Of a DNA stretch of 64,000 bases, positions 26,365 through 36,300 are shown one piece after another. Positions within the stretch are counted from its first letter, which is position 1. Each line of letters begins with the position of its first letter. The DNA is from an uncultured Coriobacteriaceae bacterium. Its GTDB lineage: Bacteria; Actinomycetota; Coriobacteriia; Coriobacteriales; Atopobiaceae. The stretch is taken from positions 124,001-188,000 of the forward strand of contig CADAAU010000002.1 of assembly GCA_902786015.1 (NCBI GenBank), given 5' to 3'. Under the pieces are notes generated by a model. That model ran no database searches and was not told where the DNA came from. It was given only the letters and a program-made list of their open reading frames with translations. The position numbers and the translations under genes were made by a program.

Positions 26365-27618
26365 CTATCCGCGAATTTTTCCTGCTTGGCCTAGTGCAAA
26401 GAACGACGTCGCGAGGCAGATGAGCATGCACGCGATGCCTAGAATAAACATCAGCGGAAACCCACCGGGGGAGTCGATCACGAAGCTCCAAAATACGGCG
26501 GCGACGGCACTCATGAGCGAGCCGACCATCGAGACGCGCGCATAGATGTTTGTGTAGTCCGCCGACCCAAACACGGAGCGAACGAGCAACGGTGTTTGTA
26601 CCGTGGTCATGGCATACACCACGCCAAACAGAAACGCGCCAGCGAGCAGGATGGGCAGGATGGAAGGCATGGCCCACATGAGCAGGACGCCGCCGATGCC
26701 CGCGCCGATGCCACAGATGATACCCAGTCGAATGGAGCGGTCGTTGATGACACCCAGAAGCACCTTGCCGATGGCCTGACCAGCCATGGCCGCGCTCGCA
26801 ACGACGCCCGATGCGGCCGCGATCTGGGGAAGCGTCGCTTCGAACGAGGTCGCGTAGCTCGCAAGGAACTGATAGATGGTCTGGTTGAGGGTGATGACGC
26901 CGCAAAAGATTGCGATGGCAAAGAACGCGGGGGTCTTCATGGCGACGGAGGCCGGAACGCCATCGACTGCCGCCTCGGGCGTCTCTGCTTTCGCTTGTGC
27001 CTCGCCGGCTCCAAAGGGCTTGAGGCCTTTGTCCTCCGGTTTTGTGCGAACGACAAAAAGGGTGAACGGAAGGGTGCCCGCCAAAGCGATGATGCCAAAG
27101 ACGAGGTAGGCCGTGCGCCAGCCCTCTGGGCCGCCTTGGATGAGCGCCGTGCCAATGGGGTTAAAGATGACGCCGCCGATGCCGGTGAACGCCATGCAAA
27201 GCCCCACAAAGAACCCCACGTTCTTGACACACCAATTGTTGATGAGAGTGGGGACCGAAAGGTAAATGAGCGGTGCCAGGCCAAAGCCCATGGTGGCGCC
27301 CATAACGTAGAACCACGGCATCGAGTTTCCCAGACTCATGCCAATAAGGCCCAGCCCGGTGAGGATGCATCCGCCGCTTAAGACCTTGCGTGCGTCCAGC
27401 CTGCTCAGGTGGTTGCCCGCGATGGGGAGCGAGATCATCATAAAGATGTTGAGTATAGAGAAGTAGAGCGTAAACTGCGCGCGCGAGACCCCAAAGAACT
27501 CGCTCACCGGCGTAAAGAAAATGCCGGCACACGAGAGCGCCAAGGCACATGGCAGGCACATGATAATAATGCATGATGCGACAATAAGATAGGCGTAATG
27601 GAACTTGCCATTATTCAT
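26365..27618 (-). CDS. MFS transporter, oxalate/formate antiporter-like family
   Basis: A 417-residue carrier with twelve predicted transmembrane segments, starting MNNGKFHYAYLIVASCIIIM. The pattern of first helices (PVSEFFGVSRAQFTLYFSILNI) and the substrate-binding halves resemble the OFA family, which exchange or import monocarboxylates. A central cytoplasmic loop (about residues 190-215) is rich in Glu and Ala. AAAGGAC precedes ATG 27618. The second butyrate kinase lies upstream in the same direction, separated by a hairpin at 27654-27681. Import or export of a short-chain acid is a reasonable inference from the neighbour; the actual substrate is unknown. Confidence 0.8.
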   Translation of the reverse strand: MNNGKFHYAYLIVASCIIIMCLPCALALSCAGIFFTPVSEFFGVSRAQFTLYFSILNIFMMISLPIAGNHLSRLDARKVLSGGCILTGLGLIGMSLGNSMPWFYVMGATMGFGLAPLIYLSVPTLINNWCVKNVGFFVGLCMAFTGIGGVIFNPIGTALIQGGPEGWRTAYLVFGIIALAGTLPFTLFVVRTKPEDKGLKPFGAGEAQAKAETPEAAVDGVPASVAMKTPAFFAIAIFCGVITLNQTIYQFLASYATSFEATLPQIAAASGVVASAAMAGQAIGKVLLGVINDRSIRLGIICGIGAGIGGVLLMWAMPSILPILLAGAFLFGVVYAMTTVQTPLLVRSVFGSADYTNIYARVSMVGSLMSAVAAVFWSFVIDSPGGFPLMFILGIACMLICLATSFFALGQAGKIRG

Positions 27619-27653
27619 GAGCGTCCTTTCGAGGGTCTTCAGACAATAACATC

Positions 27654-27681
27654 AAGCGATGGGGAGTATCCCCATCGCTTT
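27654..27681. terminator. Hairpin between butyrate kinase 2 and the MFS gene
   Basis: AAGCGATGGGGA and TCCCCATCGCTTT form a perfect stem. It may attenuate rather than end transcription into the transporter gene. Confidence 0.7.
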
Positions 27682-27691
27682 ATTGCTTGGC

Positions 27692-28828
27692 CTAGGCCTC
27701 GATATCGGCGGGAGCGCCGTCGAGGTCGAAGCCCGACCAGGTCGGGACACCCGTATAGGTGAGCACGTCCTCGGAGCCGTCGAGCGCGCGCACGGCGCCT
27801 GCGGCCAAGGCCTCCATCTCGAAGTCGCCGCCGTAGGCACGTACGGGTGCGATCCACGCGACAAGCTCGCGGATGTAGTCCACAAAGTACTCGTCGTTCG
27901 AGACGCCGCCGGTCAGCACGATGCCGTCTACGCGCCCACCAAGAACCGCCGCAAAGGCGCCAATCGCCTTTGCCGTCTGGTATGCCATCGCGTCGAGGCA
28001 TAAGTGGGCCCACTCGTCTCCCGCGGCGATGCGACGCTCGATCTCCATGGTGTCGTCGGTGCCAACAAGGCCCTTGAGGCCGCCCGTCTTGCCGACCACG
28101 TTCAAGACATCGCGTTTATCGGCACCGTCGTAGCAAAGTCCTACGACCGGGCGCAGCGGGACGTCGCCCGAGCGGTTGGGCGCAAATGGGCCGGATCCCT
28201 CCAGGACGTCGTTGGCGTCAACCATCTTGCCGTGTTGATGCGCCGCCACCGACAGGCCACCGCCCACGTGGGCGACCACAAAGTTGCCCTCCTCGTACGA
28301 AATGCCCAGCTCCGCCGCATAGCGAATGGCCACTTCCTTCTGGTTGAGGCAGTGGACGTGGCTCTTGCGATAAACGCCGGGGAATCCCGTAATGCGCGCC
28401 ACGTCCGCAAGCTCGTCGGTGTCGGGCTGGTTTACCGCGTAAGCCGGCTTCCCAACCTGTTGAGCGAAGGCGTGCAGAATGGGGGCGCCCAGGATGGCGG
28501 GGTGGTTCATGCCGCAGTTGAGCACGTGCTCGCAGACGGTCTCGTCAATGGCAAAGATGCCCCCCTCGGTTGGTCCCATGCCCCCGCAGTAGCCAGAGAA
28601 CGCGTCGATGCTCTGGAGCTCCACTCCGGCGGCGTCGAGTTCGCGCAGGATGGTGTCGATTCGGTATTGGAGCTGGTCGGCGGCCTGGTCAAAGGCGGCG
28701 AGCTCTTCGGGCGCGTGGCGCACGTTGGCCTTTACTACCGGAGTCGGCTCGTGTGTCCCATCGGCTTCAAACACGGCTACCTTTGTGGAGGTCGAGCCGG
28801 GCGAGAGCGTGAGGATGCGGTATGCCAT
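27692..28828 (-). CDS. buk: Butyrate kinase (acetokinase family), second copy
   Basis: The 378-residue product has the same domain order as the enzyme at 21880-22989: ILTLSPGSTSTKVAVFEADG, HPAILGAPILHAFAQQVGKP, VAHVGGGLSVAAHQHGKMVD and VLTGGVSNDEYFV. The sequences differ enough to suggest another substrate (for example propionate, branched or longer acids). Start ATG 28828 follows AAAGGACC; the longer frame lacks a ribosome site. No phosphotransacylase is beside it, so it must depend on the ptb product elsewhere or another route. Its divergent neighbour is a PucR/CdaR regulator and its downstream gene an MFS carrier. Confidence 0.85.
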   Translation of the reverse strand: MAYRILTLSPGSTSTKVAVFEADGTHEPTPVVKANVRHAPEELAAFDQAADQLQYRIDTILRELDAAGVELQSIDAFSGYCGGMGPTEGGIFAIDETVCEHVLNCGMNHPAILGAPILHAFAQQVGKPAYAVNQPDTDELADVARITGFPGVYRKSHVHCLNQKEVAIRYAAELGISYEEGNFVVAHVGGGLSVAAHQHGKMVDANDVLEGSGPFAPNRSGDVPLRPVVGLCYDGADKRDVLNVVGKTGGLKGLVGTDDTMEIERRIAAGDEWAHLCLDAMAYQTAKAIGAFAAVLGGRVDGIVLTGGVSNDEYFVDYIRELVAWIAPVRAYGGDFEMEALAAGAVRALDGSEDVLTYTGVPTWSGFDLDGAPADIEA

Positions 28829-28961
28829 GTTTGGTCCTTTCTTTGAGGGAAGGGAAGTGTGATAACGGCGTACAGGGCCGCTATTCTCCATCCTAGGGGC
28901 GCAATCTGCCGAATCCCATATCCTTGTCTTCAAACCTTTTTGGGCGACGCGCTAAAATGTT

Positions 28962-28975
28962 TGTGCAACAGCACA
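28962..28975. promoter_or_regulatory. Palindrome TGTGCAACAGCACA between divergent genes
   Basis: TGTGC and GCACA flank AACA in the interval between butyrate kinase 2 and the PucR-type regulator, a plausible site for that regulator. Confidence 0.4.
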
Positions 28976-29030
28976 GTTCTAAAATGCAACTTTGAAACTC
29001 TGTTGAATCGACTGGGAGAGGGCGGTATTC

Positions 29031-30632
29031 ATGCGCGTGCGCACGGTTATCGACATGCTCGGATGCCTTTCATACATCGCTACCGACGAGAGCCTGCTCG
29101 ACCGCGACGTTATTGTTCGCATGGCAGAAATATCGATGCGGGATGCGGAGTCGGTGCTCTCGCTTGCGCGGTTTGGCGGGCGCTCGACGTGGCGGGAACG
29201 AAGTCGCGGCGAGGGTATTCTGCTGGTGCATGTGCCCGTAATCGACGTCGAATCGCTCGAGGACCTCAGAAACCCTCCCATGGGCGTCATTTTTGCGGGG
29301 AGCAAAAAGCCGTATGACGAGTTCTTGGCAGCGTTCAGGCGTCTGCCCGAGCAGTGTGCCCTGCTCTCTTTGCGTCGCAACAAGCTTCACGAGGCGTTCT
29401 TGCACTCCTATGACGTGCAACAATTCGCCAACAAGGCCTATCCCATCATAGGCAACCCGATCATCATCACTAACTCGGACCATCGTCTGCTCGCCAACGC
29501 GGGAGAGATTCCCGAAGACCGCGAAGACGTCATCGAGGTGGTGGAGTGCGGGTATTTGTCCGACAGCGTCAATGCGGGCCTTGAGGCCGACGGTATTATC
29601 CGCGACGTGCGTTTGAGGCGTCACGCCGTGCTTACGGTCAGTCCGCGGTTTGGCGCGCGGTGGGCACACTCCATCGTGTACGTGCACCACATGGAGATGG
29701 GCCGGTTCGACGTGCTCGAAAGCGACAAGCCCATCACGCCGCTCGATTTGGAACTCATCGACTATGCGGGTACCTTGGTGGGCGTGATGATTGAGCGATT
29801 GGGCGTCGCGGGCGACCGCGTGGGGGCAGGATCCTCGGTGCTGCGCGACCTCATTAACGGCAACTTCGTGAACGAGGGGACGATGCGCTCGCAGCTTGCC
29901 CTTACGCAGCTTCCTCTCAACGAGACCTATGCGATGGTGGCGGTTATCGGGCAGCGGGGGGCCGGCCCTGACTACTACACGCGGGCTGGAAGGCTGGTTG
30001 CCAACGCCGTGCGGAGCTGTTTGTGGACCGTGGAGGGCAACGTGCTCGCTGTATTGGTTCCGCTCGGTCGCAGTACGGTAGCAGGCTACGACGACTACAA
30101 TCGCACGAGCAAGACGCTGCTGCTCAATCGTCGGCTGCGCGCCGTGCTCAACAACAACGACATGTACGCCTACGTGAGCGAGCCGTTTGTGGCGCTGGGC
30201 ATGGTGGCGGGACGGTTTTCTCAGTGCATCGAGCTATTGGACGCGGTGGGTGAAGAGCGGACAGTGCGCATCCGCCTGTATTGGGAGGAACGCTTTACGG
30301 TGATGGCCTGCAACGCCAAGACCTTTGAGCAAATCGACTCGATGGTCGACAAACGCGCGGTGGCCATGCTGGTGTACGACCGTACGCATGGAACGCAGTA
30401 CTTCGACACGGCCATTATGTCGGTGGGGCATCCAGGCAGTCCCGCCGAGGCGGCGGAGGCCCTCAACGTCCACCGCAACACCTACTTCTACCGGGTCAAC
30501 AAGGTACGCGAGCTGTTCTTCATTGACCTCAAGGATGGTGATGACCGCTTGGCACTTGCGTTCTCGGCGCGCATGCTCGAGGTCCTGGGTGACCGGTTCT
30601 ACTTGGATGCCAACGACTACGCAGACCAGTAG
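29031..30632 (+). CDS. PucR/CdaR-family transcriptional regulator
   Basis: A 533-residue cytoplasmic regulator. The N-terminal half (VIDMLGCLSYIATDE through RDVRLRRHAVLTVSPRFG) is a variable sensory region; the middle resembles the GGDEF-like CdaR domain. The C-terminal helix-turn-helix is recognised by LNVHRNTYFYRVNKVRELF followed by LALAFSARML, the PucR HTH_30 signature. Start ATG 29031 follows GGGAGAGGGCGG. It is divergent from the butyrate kinase 2/MFS unit and probably controls it in response to a carboxylic acid; this is inference from position. Length is typical. Confidence 0.85.
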   Translation: MRVRTVIDMLGCLSYIATDESLLDRDVIVRMAEISMRDAESVLSLARFGGRSTWRERSRGEGILLVHVPVIDVESLEDLRNPPMGVIFAGSKKPYDEFLAAFRRLPEQCALLSLRRNKLHEAFLHSYDVQQFANKAYPIIGNPIIITNSDHRLLANAGEIPEDREDVIEVVECGYLSDSVNAGLEADGIIRDVRLRRHAVLTVSPRFGARWAHSIVYVHHMEMGRFDVLESDKPITPLDLELIDYAGTLVGVMIERLGVAGDRVGAGSSVLRDLINGNFVNEGTMRSQLALTQLPLNETYAMVAVIGQRGAGPDYYTRAGRLVANAVRSCLWTVEGNVLAVLVPLGRSTVAGYDDYNRTSKTLLLNRRLRAVLNNNDMYAYVSEPFVALGMVAGRFSQCIELLDAVGEERTVRIRLYWEERFTVMACNAKTFEQIDSMVDKRAVAMLVYDRTHGTQYFDTAIMSVGHPGSPAEAAEALNVHRNTYFYRVNKVRELFFIDLKDGDDRLALAFSARMLEVLGDRFYLDANDYADQ

Positions 30633-30683
30633 GCCTTCTGACGCGGTGTGCAGGTCGGTAAGCCTTCTGTCGCGGTGCGCAGG
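30632..30683. repeat. Two 23-bp direct repeats
   Basis: GGCCTTCTGACGCGGTGTGC (30632) and AGCCTTCTGTCGCGGTGCGC (30661) are related direct repeats in the short gap after the regulator gene. Function unknown. Confidence 0.5.
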
Positions 30684-30809
30684 CCTTGGGGCATGAATCG
30701 TGCTGAGCACAAGTAAAGCCCCGCGCGAGAATCGTCTTTGGTACTATTGCACAGCCGAATCGCACGTATCCTTGATATGGTTGGTAATCGCTCGGGAGAG
30801 GAGTTCGGC

Positions 30810-31886
30810 ATGACCAAGATTTTGGGTGTATCGTTTGGCACAAAGAATGGCAACAACGATTCCATCTGCAAAGAGGTACTCAAGGGTGCTCAGGAGGCCG
30901 GCTGCGAAGTGGAGTTCATTCGCGCTCAGGACCTCAACATCAAGCACTGCACCGGATGCATCGCTTGCGTAAAGGCGCTCATGAGCGGTCGCGGCAACAT
31001 GTGCATCCACAAAGATGACTTTGACTGGCTTGCTTGGAAGATGTTTACCTCCGACGGCATCATCATGGTGGACCCGATTTTTGAGACGGGTGCCTCTGGC
31101 CTCTTCCACACCATCATGGACCGCTTCGGGCCTCGCATGGACACGGGCAACAACTTCATTGGCATGCAGATTGCCAAGGACATCATTGCTGCCGGTGGCA
31201 AGGGCACCATTCCGCCCGAGTGCGTGTTCCACACGGGCATTCCCGTGAGCTACATCGGCATCGGCGGATCCGACTGGGGCACCCACATCCAGTCCGATCA
31301 TCAGATTCAGTCCATGACTCCCGCATGGAAGGTCATCGACAACGAGTGGATCGCCTGGTCAAAGACGGCCCTCATGAAGGACGAGGTCGTTGCGCGTGCG
31401 CACCAGATTGGTATCAACCTTGCCGAGGCGGCCAAGGACCCCGAGCATGCCGAGTATAAGGGCAAGAAGGGCGTGTGCCCGCACTGCAACTGCAACGACT
31501 TCTATTTGTATCCTGGCGAGAACCGTGCCGTATGCTGCGTGTGCGGCCTTCAGGGCAAGATTGTCCTCAAGGGCGATGTCGTTACCGTTGAGTACGCCGA
31601 ACATGACCTCACCGACGAGAACGGCAACGTGATTCTGGACAAGGACGGCGAGCCCGCCTTCCCCGGCCTCTACGACGCGCAGGGTCGCGAGCGCGCTCAT
31701 GACACCATGGGCGGCAAGCAGATTCACGGAGAGGACATTGGCAAGAACGAGGGCATCTTGGCCGAGATGCAAAAGACTCCCGAGTACAAGGCTCGCGTCA
31801 AGGCATACAAGGAGTTCCTCTCGCCCGTAAAGCCCGACGCCGACGATCGCTTCGCGAAATTCCAGGATCTGGGAACTCGCGCATAG
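30810..31886 (+). CDS. Flavodoxin-like FMN reductase with C-terminal CxxC region
   Basis: The 358-residue protein has an NADPH-dependent FMN reductase-like flavodoxin fold: GVSFGTKNGNNDSICKEVLKGAQEAGCEVEFIRAQDLNIKHCTGCIACVK. The CTGCIACVK motif is characteristic of iron-sulfur flavoproteins and multimeric flavodoxins, and SGLFHTIMDRFG is the second cofactor strand. The C-terminal part adds CPHCNCNDFYLY and CCVCG, a zinc-ribbon-like pair. It probably reduces an unknown substrate in the cytoplasm with FMN. GGGAGAGGAG precedes ATG 30810. The gene is monocistronic and ends with a strong terminator; the accessory island begins directly after it. Confidence 0.8.
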   Translation: MTKILGVSFGTKNGNNDSICKEVLKGAQEAGCEVEFIRAQDLNIKHCTGCIACVKALMSGRGNMCIHKDDFDWLAWKMFTSDGIIMVDPIFETGASGLFHTIMDRFGPRMDTGNNFIGMQIAKDIIAAGGKGTIPPECVFHTGIPVSYIGIGGSDWGTHIQSDHQIQSMTPAWKVIDNEWIAWSKTALMKDEVVARAHQIGINLAEAAKDPEHAEYKGKKGVCPHCNCNDFYLYPGENRAVCCVCGLQGKIVLKGDVVTVEYAEHDLTDENGNVILDKDGEPAFPGLYDAQGRERAHDTMGGKQIHGEDIGKNEGILAEMQKTPEYKARVKAYKEFLSPVKPDADDRFAKFQDLGTRA

Positions 31887-31912
31887 GTGGCTTTCGGCCC
31901 AAACGATCTTGA

Positions 31913-31952
31913 TGCCCCGGCCCAAGGCAAGCCACCTTGGCCGGGGCTTTTT
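31913..31952 (+). terminator. Intrinsic terminator after the flavodoxin-like gene
   Basis: GCCCCGGCCCAAGG pairs with CCTTGGCCGGGGC and is followed by TTTTT. Confidence 0.85.
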
Positions 31953-31966
31953 CCGTGCGGGGCGCC

Positions 31967-32332
31967 TTGAGCTCAGATTACGTTTGGTGAGGGTCTGCCC
32001 GCCACACGAAGGGCGATTCCAGCTCAGGAGGCCACACGAAAGAAAAACCCAGCTCAGCCGGGGGCCTTTGAGCTGGGAATGACTTTCGTGTGGCTTCCGG
32101 ACCCACACGAAGGGCGATTCCAGCTCAGGAGGCCACACGAAAGAAAAACCCAGCTCAGCCGGGGGCCTTTGAGCTGAGAATGACTTTCGTGTGGCTTCCG
32201 GACCCACACGAAACGCTATTCCAGCTCAGGAGGCCACACGAAACGGAAAGTCAGCTCAGGTGGGCCCGTTTTGAGCTCAGATTGCGTTTGGTGAGGGTCG
32301 GCCCGCCACACGAAACGCTATTCCAGCTCAAG
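31967..32332. repeat. CACACGAA palindromic repeat array, left copy
   Basis: The stretch is made of repeated arms of the type CCACACGAAAGAAAAACCCA, GCTCAGCCGGGGGCC, TTTGAGCTGGGAATGAC and TTTCGTGTGGCTTCCGG. One unit of about 105 bp occurs twice almost identically (from 31998 and 32102), followed by variant units. The arms pair as long imperfect hairpins. The same family occurs at 59690-59940, at the other end of the accessory region, and nowhere between. Confidence 0.8.
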
Positions 32333-32957
32333 TTCAACGATAACGGAAATCCGGCTCGGATTGACTCCCCATTATTCGGGATTGGACTTCGGCTAGGGGG
32401 CGTTTATCCTCTGCATCCGTTCCTGCGTGGCGGTTGGTTGGGCGTCCCTCCGCCCGCCCGTGTGACCTCGGTGCCCGAATTCTCCCGGCATCAGCGTCGG
32501 TGCCCCCGAAAAACTACACACGGTCTGTCTCAAATATACCATATTGTTATATCTTATCCGATTTATAACTAATATAAATAAAAGAGACAAACTGTGTGTA
32601 GTTTTGGGTGCCGAGGTGAGGCTCGCGAGCGCGTCCCTGCCGCTCACGTGACATGGCGGCCGCAATCGAGGACGCTGGCAACGGCAAGCTGTATCTTCTA
32701 AGCACAGATGAAGCCACGGCACTTCCAGCGCGCGTCCTGAAGACAGCTTCACAGAAGGTAATTGCTGCGAAGACGGGCGGTGGTGACTCCGAACGGCGGC
32801 TGAATCCGGCGGGCACGCTGCATGCGTGAAGGGAAGCGACGGCGCGATCGGTGATAAGGTTCCAGCCTACGAGCTCGGCGTTCACCCCGTCCTCAAGCTC
32901 AATCTCAAATCTGTGGCCTTCGATTCTGGATCGAAGACTTTCTCGCCGCTCGTCTAA
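32333..32957. other. Degenerate stretch at the island's left edge
   Basis: An AT-rich patch (about 32520-32600) differs sharply from its surroundings and is flanked by ACTACACACGGTCTGTC and the complementary GACAAACTGTGTGTAGT, an inverted repeat of about 16 bp around the patch. No gene is recognised. Confidence 0.45.
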
Positions 32958-33045
32958 GTCACGAGCGTGACCCTCAACCCCTCCGCGGCGCAGACCATCG
33001 ACATCGGCGGGACGGTCGAGTTCACGGCGAGCTGTCCGCCACACC
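32958..33045 (+). pseudogene. Ig-like (Big) surface-domain remnant
   Basis: VTSVTLNPSAAQTIDIGGTV followed by EFTASC is the start of a bacterial Ig-like (Big) domain. It begins right after an in-frame stop and runs into unrelated sequence, so it is a scrap of a lost surface protein. Confidence 0.45.
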
Positions 33046-33372
33046 ACTCCATGTGCCCGCTCACGGACGTGTTCCATCCCCGCGCCAACGGCGAATCGGG
33101 AGCGCGCGGAGGCTGCCGGCCCTCGGGCGCGCTCCGTCATGTGCATTCTGTCACCGTCATGTGCATTCGCCAAATTTCTCATCGCACTTGGGACGGGGGC
33201 CGACGACGGACGTAGCAATGATCGAAGACACAAAGCCAGGAAACGAGGATCGGAGCATCGCAGAAAACGTTCGACAGTGTGGTCTTCCGCGATGCTCTCT
33301 CACTTGGTTAGGTGGCACCTACGAGGGGTGCATGGAACTGGAAAGCAAGATTGCAAGAGAAAGGACGTAACA

Positions 33373-36300
33373 ATGTTATCTGTAGGCAATCGTGTTGTGG
33401 CAGCGTCGCTCTGCGCGCTCCTATCGACATCCCCGCTCGTGGGCTATGCGAGCGAGGCACAAAAGGCGGACAACGCAGCCGCAAAGATGGAGGAGACCCT
33501 CACGGAGGTCCTCAGGGAGAGCGAGGACGCGGAGTCCCAGGGGAAGAAGGTCCCCTACAGCCAGCAGGGCACGTACACCGTGACCCTCGCCGAGGGCGAC
33601 TTCCGCGACATCGGCAAGGGCAAGGACGAGAAGGCGAAGGCCGAGGAGAAGAAGGCGGCCGAGGAGAAGAAGGCGGCCGAGGAGAAGAAGGCGGCCGAGG
33701 AGAAGGCGCTCGAGGACGAGAGGGCGGCGGCCGACGCCATGGCGCGCGAGGAGAAGGCGGCCGACGCCAAGGCGCTCGAGGACGCCAAGTCCGCGCTGGA
33801 GGGCGCCAAGTCAGCTCGTGACGAGGCACAGAGGGCCCTCGACGCAAGGACGGAGGACGAGAAGGTCGCAGAGACCGAGAAAGCGAAAGCCGAGACCCAA
33901 AAGACCGAAGCCGAGAAGCAGGCTCAGGACGTCGAGACCCAAAAGGCCGAGGCCGAGAAGAAGGCCAAGGAGGCCGAGACCCAAAAGGCCGAGGCCGATA
34001 AGAAGGCCCAGGAGGCAGAGAACCTAAAGGCCGAGGCCGAGAAGCAGGCCCAGGAGGCCGAGAACCAAAAGGCAGAGGCCGAGAAGCAGGCCCAGGAGGC
34101 CGGGGGCGAGATGGAGGCCCAGGACGCCGAGGCTCAAAATGCCGGGGGCGAGATGGAGTCCAAGGAGGCCGAGGCCCAAAAGGCAGAGGCCGCGAAAAAG
34201 GCCCAGGACGCCGAGAACCTAAAGGCCGAGGCCGAGAAGAAGGCCCAAGAGGCCGAGACCCTAAAGGCAGAGGCCGAGAAGAAGGCCGAGGAGGCCGAGG
34301 GACAGTCCGCGGCGGCCGACGAGGCCAAGCAGAGTGCGGAGGACGCGGCCAAGGCCGTGCAGGAGAAGGCCGAGGCTCACGACAACGCCGTCAAGGCGCG
34401 CAAGCAGGCCGAGGAGGAGCTCTCCAAGGCCGAGGAGGCCGTGAAGGTCGCCGAGCAGAAGGTCGCCGAGCTCGAGAGGGGCGCGGCCCAGGCCGACGCG
34501 TCGTCCAGCGAGGCACGAAAGGAAAACAAGGCCGAGGGCAAGGCCGAGAACAAGGACGAGAGCAAGGCCGAAGGCAAGGACGAGAGCAAGACCGAAGGCA
34601 AGGACGAGAGCAAGACCGAAGGCAAGGACGAGAGCAAGGCCGAGAGCAAGGACGAGAGCAAGGACGAGAGCAAGGCCGAGAACAAGGACGAGAGCAAGGC
34701 CGAGAGCAAGGACGAGAACAAGGACGAGAGCAAGGCCGAGGGCAAGAAGGCCTTCGCCGACGTGAGGCTCGAGGACGTGAAGGTGTACTACTCGGTGCTC
34801 GCCAACCGGGCCGAGCTCGAGGCCGACGAGTCCGGCAACGCGGAGCCCAGGCTCGAGAGGCGCGAGGCCAGGGTCAACGCCCTCGCCAACGACAACGGCG
34901 CGATCACGCTCTCGTTCACCGACCCCGACGCCGCCTCAAACGCCACGGGCTCCTACGCCGTGGAGATCGAGGCGATGGGCAAGTGCGCGCAGGTCGTGGC
35001 CGAGTCCGCGGAGCCGCAGCTGAGCGCCGAGTCCGACGTCAAGGCCGACAGCGAGTCCTGCGACGTCACGATCAGGGCCGAGGGCGCCACCTTCGCCGCC
35101 GGCCTCAACGCCGCCGACCTCAGACTGGGCGGCTCCTTCGCGGACATGCAGGTGACCGGCGCCGAGGCCTCGGGCGACGCGCTCGTCGTGCACCTCTCCG
35201 GCAGGCCCAAAATGGACTACGACCTCGCCGGCTACGTCACCGACGGCCAGGTCATCGTCCCTGCGTCCGGCTTCGAGGGAAGCGCGTTCGACGCGACCGC
35301 CTTCGTGGACGTGAAGCTGCCCGACGAGGCGTACGACCTGGGTGGCGCCGAGGCGCTGCCCGCCGCGACCGCCACGGGCGAGGTCGAGCAGTCGACCATA
35401 GAGGGCGACACCGGCAGGGCCACGGTCTACCTCAACGCCGACCTCGGCGAGTTCAAGGACGTCGGCCCCGAGAGCATCGCGCTCGACGACGACTTCGCCG
35501 GCGGCAAGGTGGAGTCCGTGACCAAGGAGGGCGAGGACGGCGAGCTGCTCAAGGTGGAGCTCACCTTCCCCGCGAGCGGGCAGGAGGCCGACGACCATGC
35601 CCTGGCGGGCACCGTGAGGCTTGCCGCGGGCGCCATGGACGACGAGTCCGGCAATGCCGCGCCCGAGATCGAGACCACCGTGGCCCTGGCGCCCAGCAAG
35701 GCCGACGACAAGAAGTCCGAGGAGGACAAGAAGAAGGAGGAGGAAAAGAAGAAGAAGGAGAGGGAGGAGAAGTCCAAGACCCTCAAGAGCTACGGCGACG
35801 GCTTCACCTACGCCAGCGACAAGCTCAAGAAGGTGGACCCCACGATAGCCGAGATCGCCAAGTTCTACGGCGAGGCGCTCAACCTGGCGTCGAACATCGC
35901 CGCCGGCAAGTACCTGGACGCCATCAAGAGCGTCGAGGGGCTCCTCAAGATCTGCGGCATCATCGAGCCGGACGCCAAGGAGGTCACCGCGGCCGACGTG
36001 CTCGAGGAGGTCAAGGCGCTGCGCATGGTCGTCGAGGCCATCGACCGCAAGATCGACGTGAACACCGAGGAGAACCGCGCGGACCGCTACACCCAGGCCT
36101 TCATCCGCCTCTCGAGGATGCAGTCGAACTGCAACAGGCTCAGGGGCATCTACGAGAAGGGCGCCAAGATCCTGGCCACCCGCAAGGACAACCCGATGAA
36201 GGCCCCCGCCAAGGGCGCCTCCAAGGAGGAGGTGTCCAGGTACAACAACGAGCTGCGCAGGGTCATCACCCAGGAGTGCGACAAGCAGAACGCCGGCAAG

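Noticed and set aside
31967..32332. CRISPR array
   Set aside because: The repeats are palindromic arms in alternating orientation with uneven lengths and no unique spacers of constant size; no cas genes are present.
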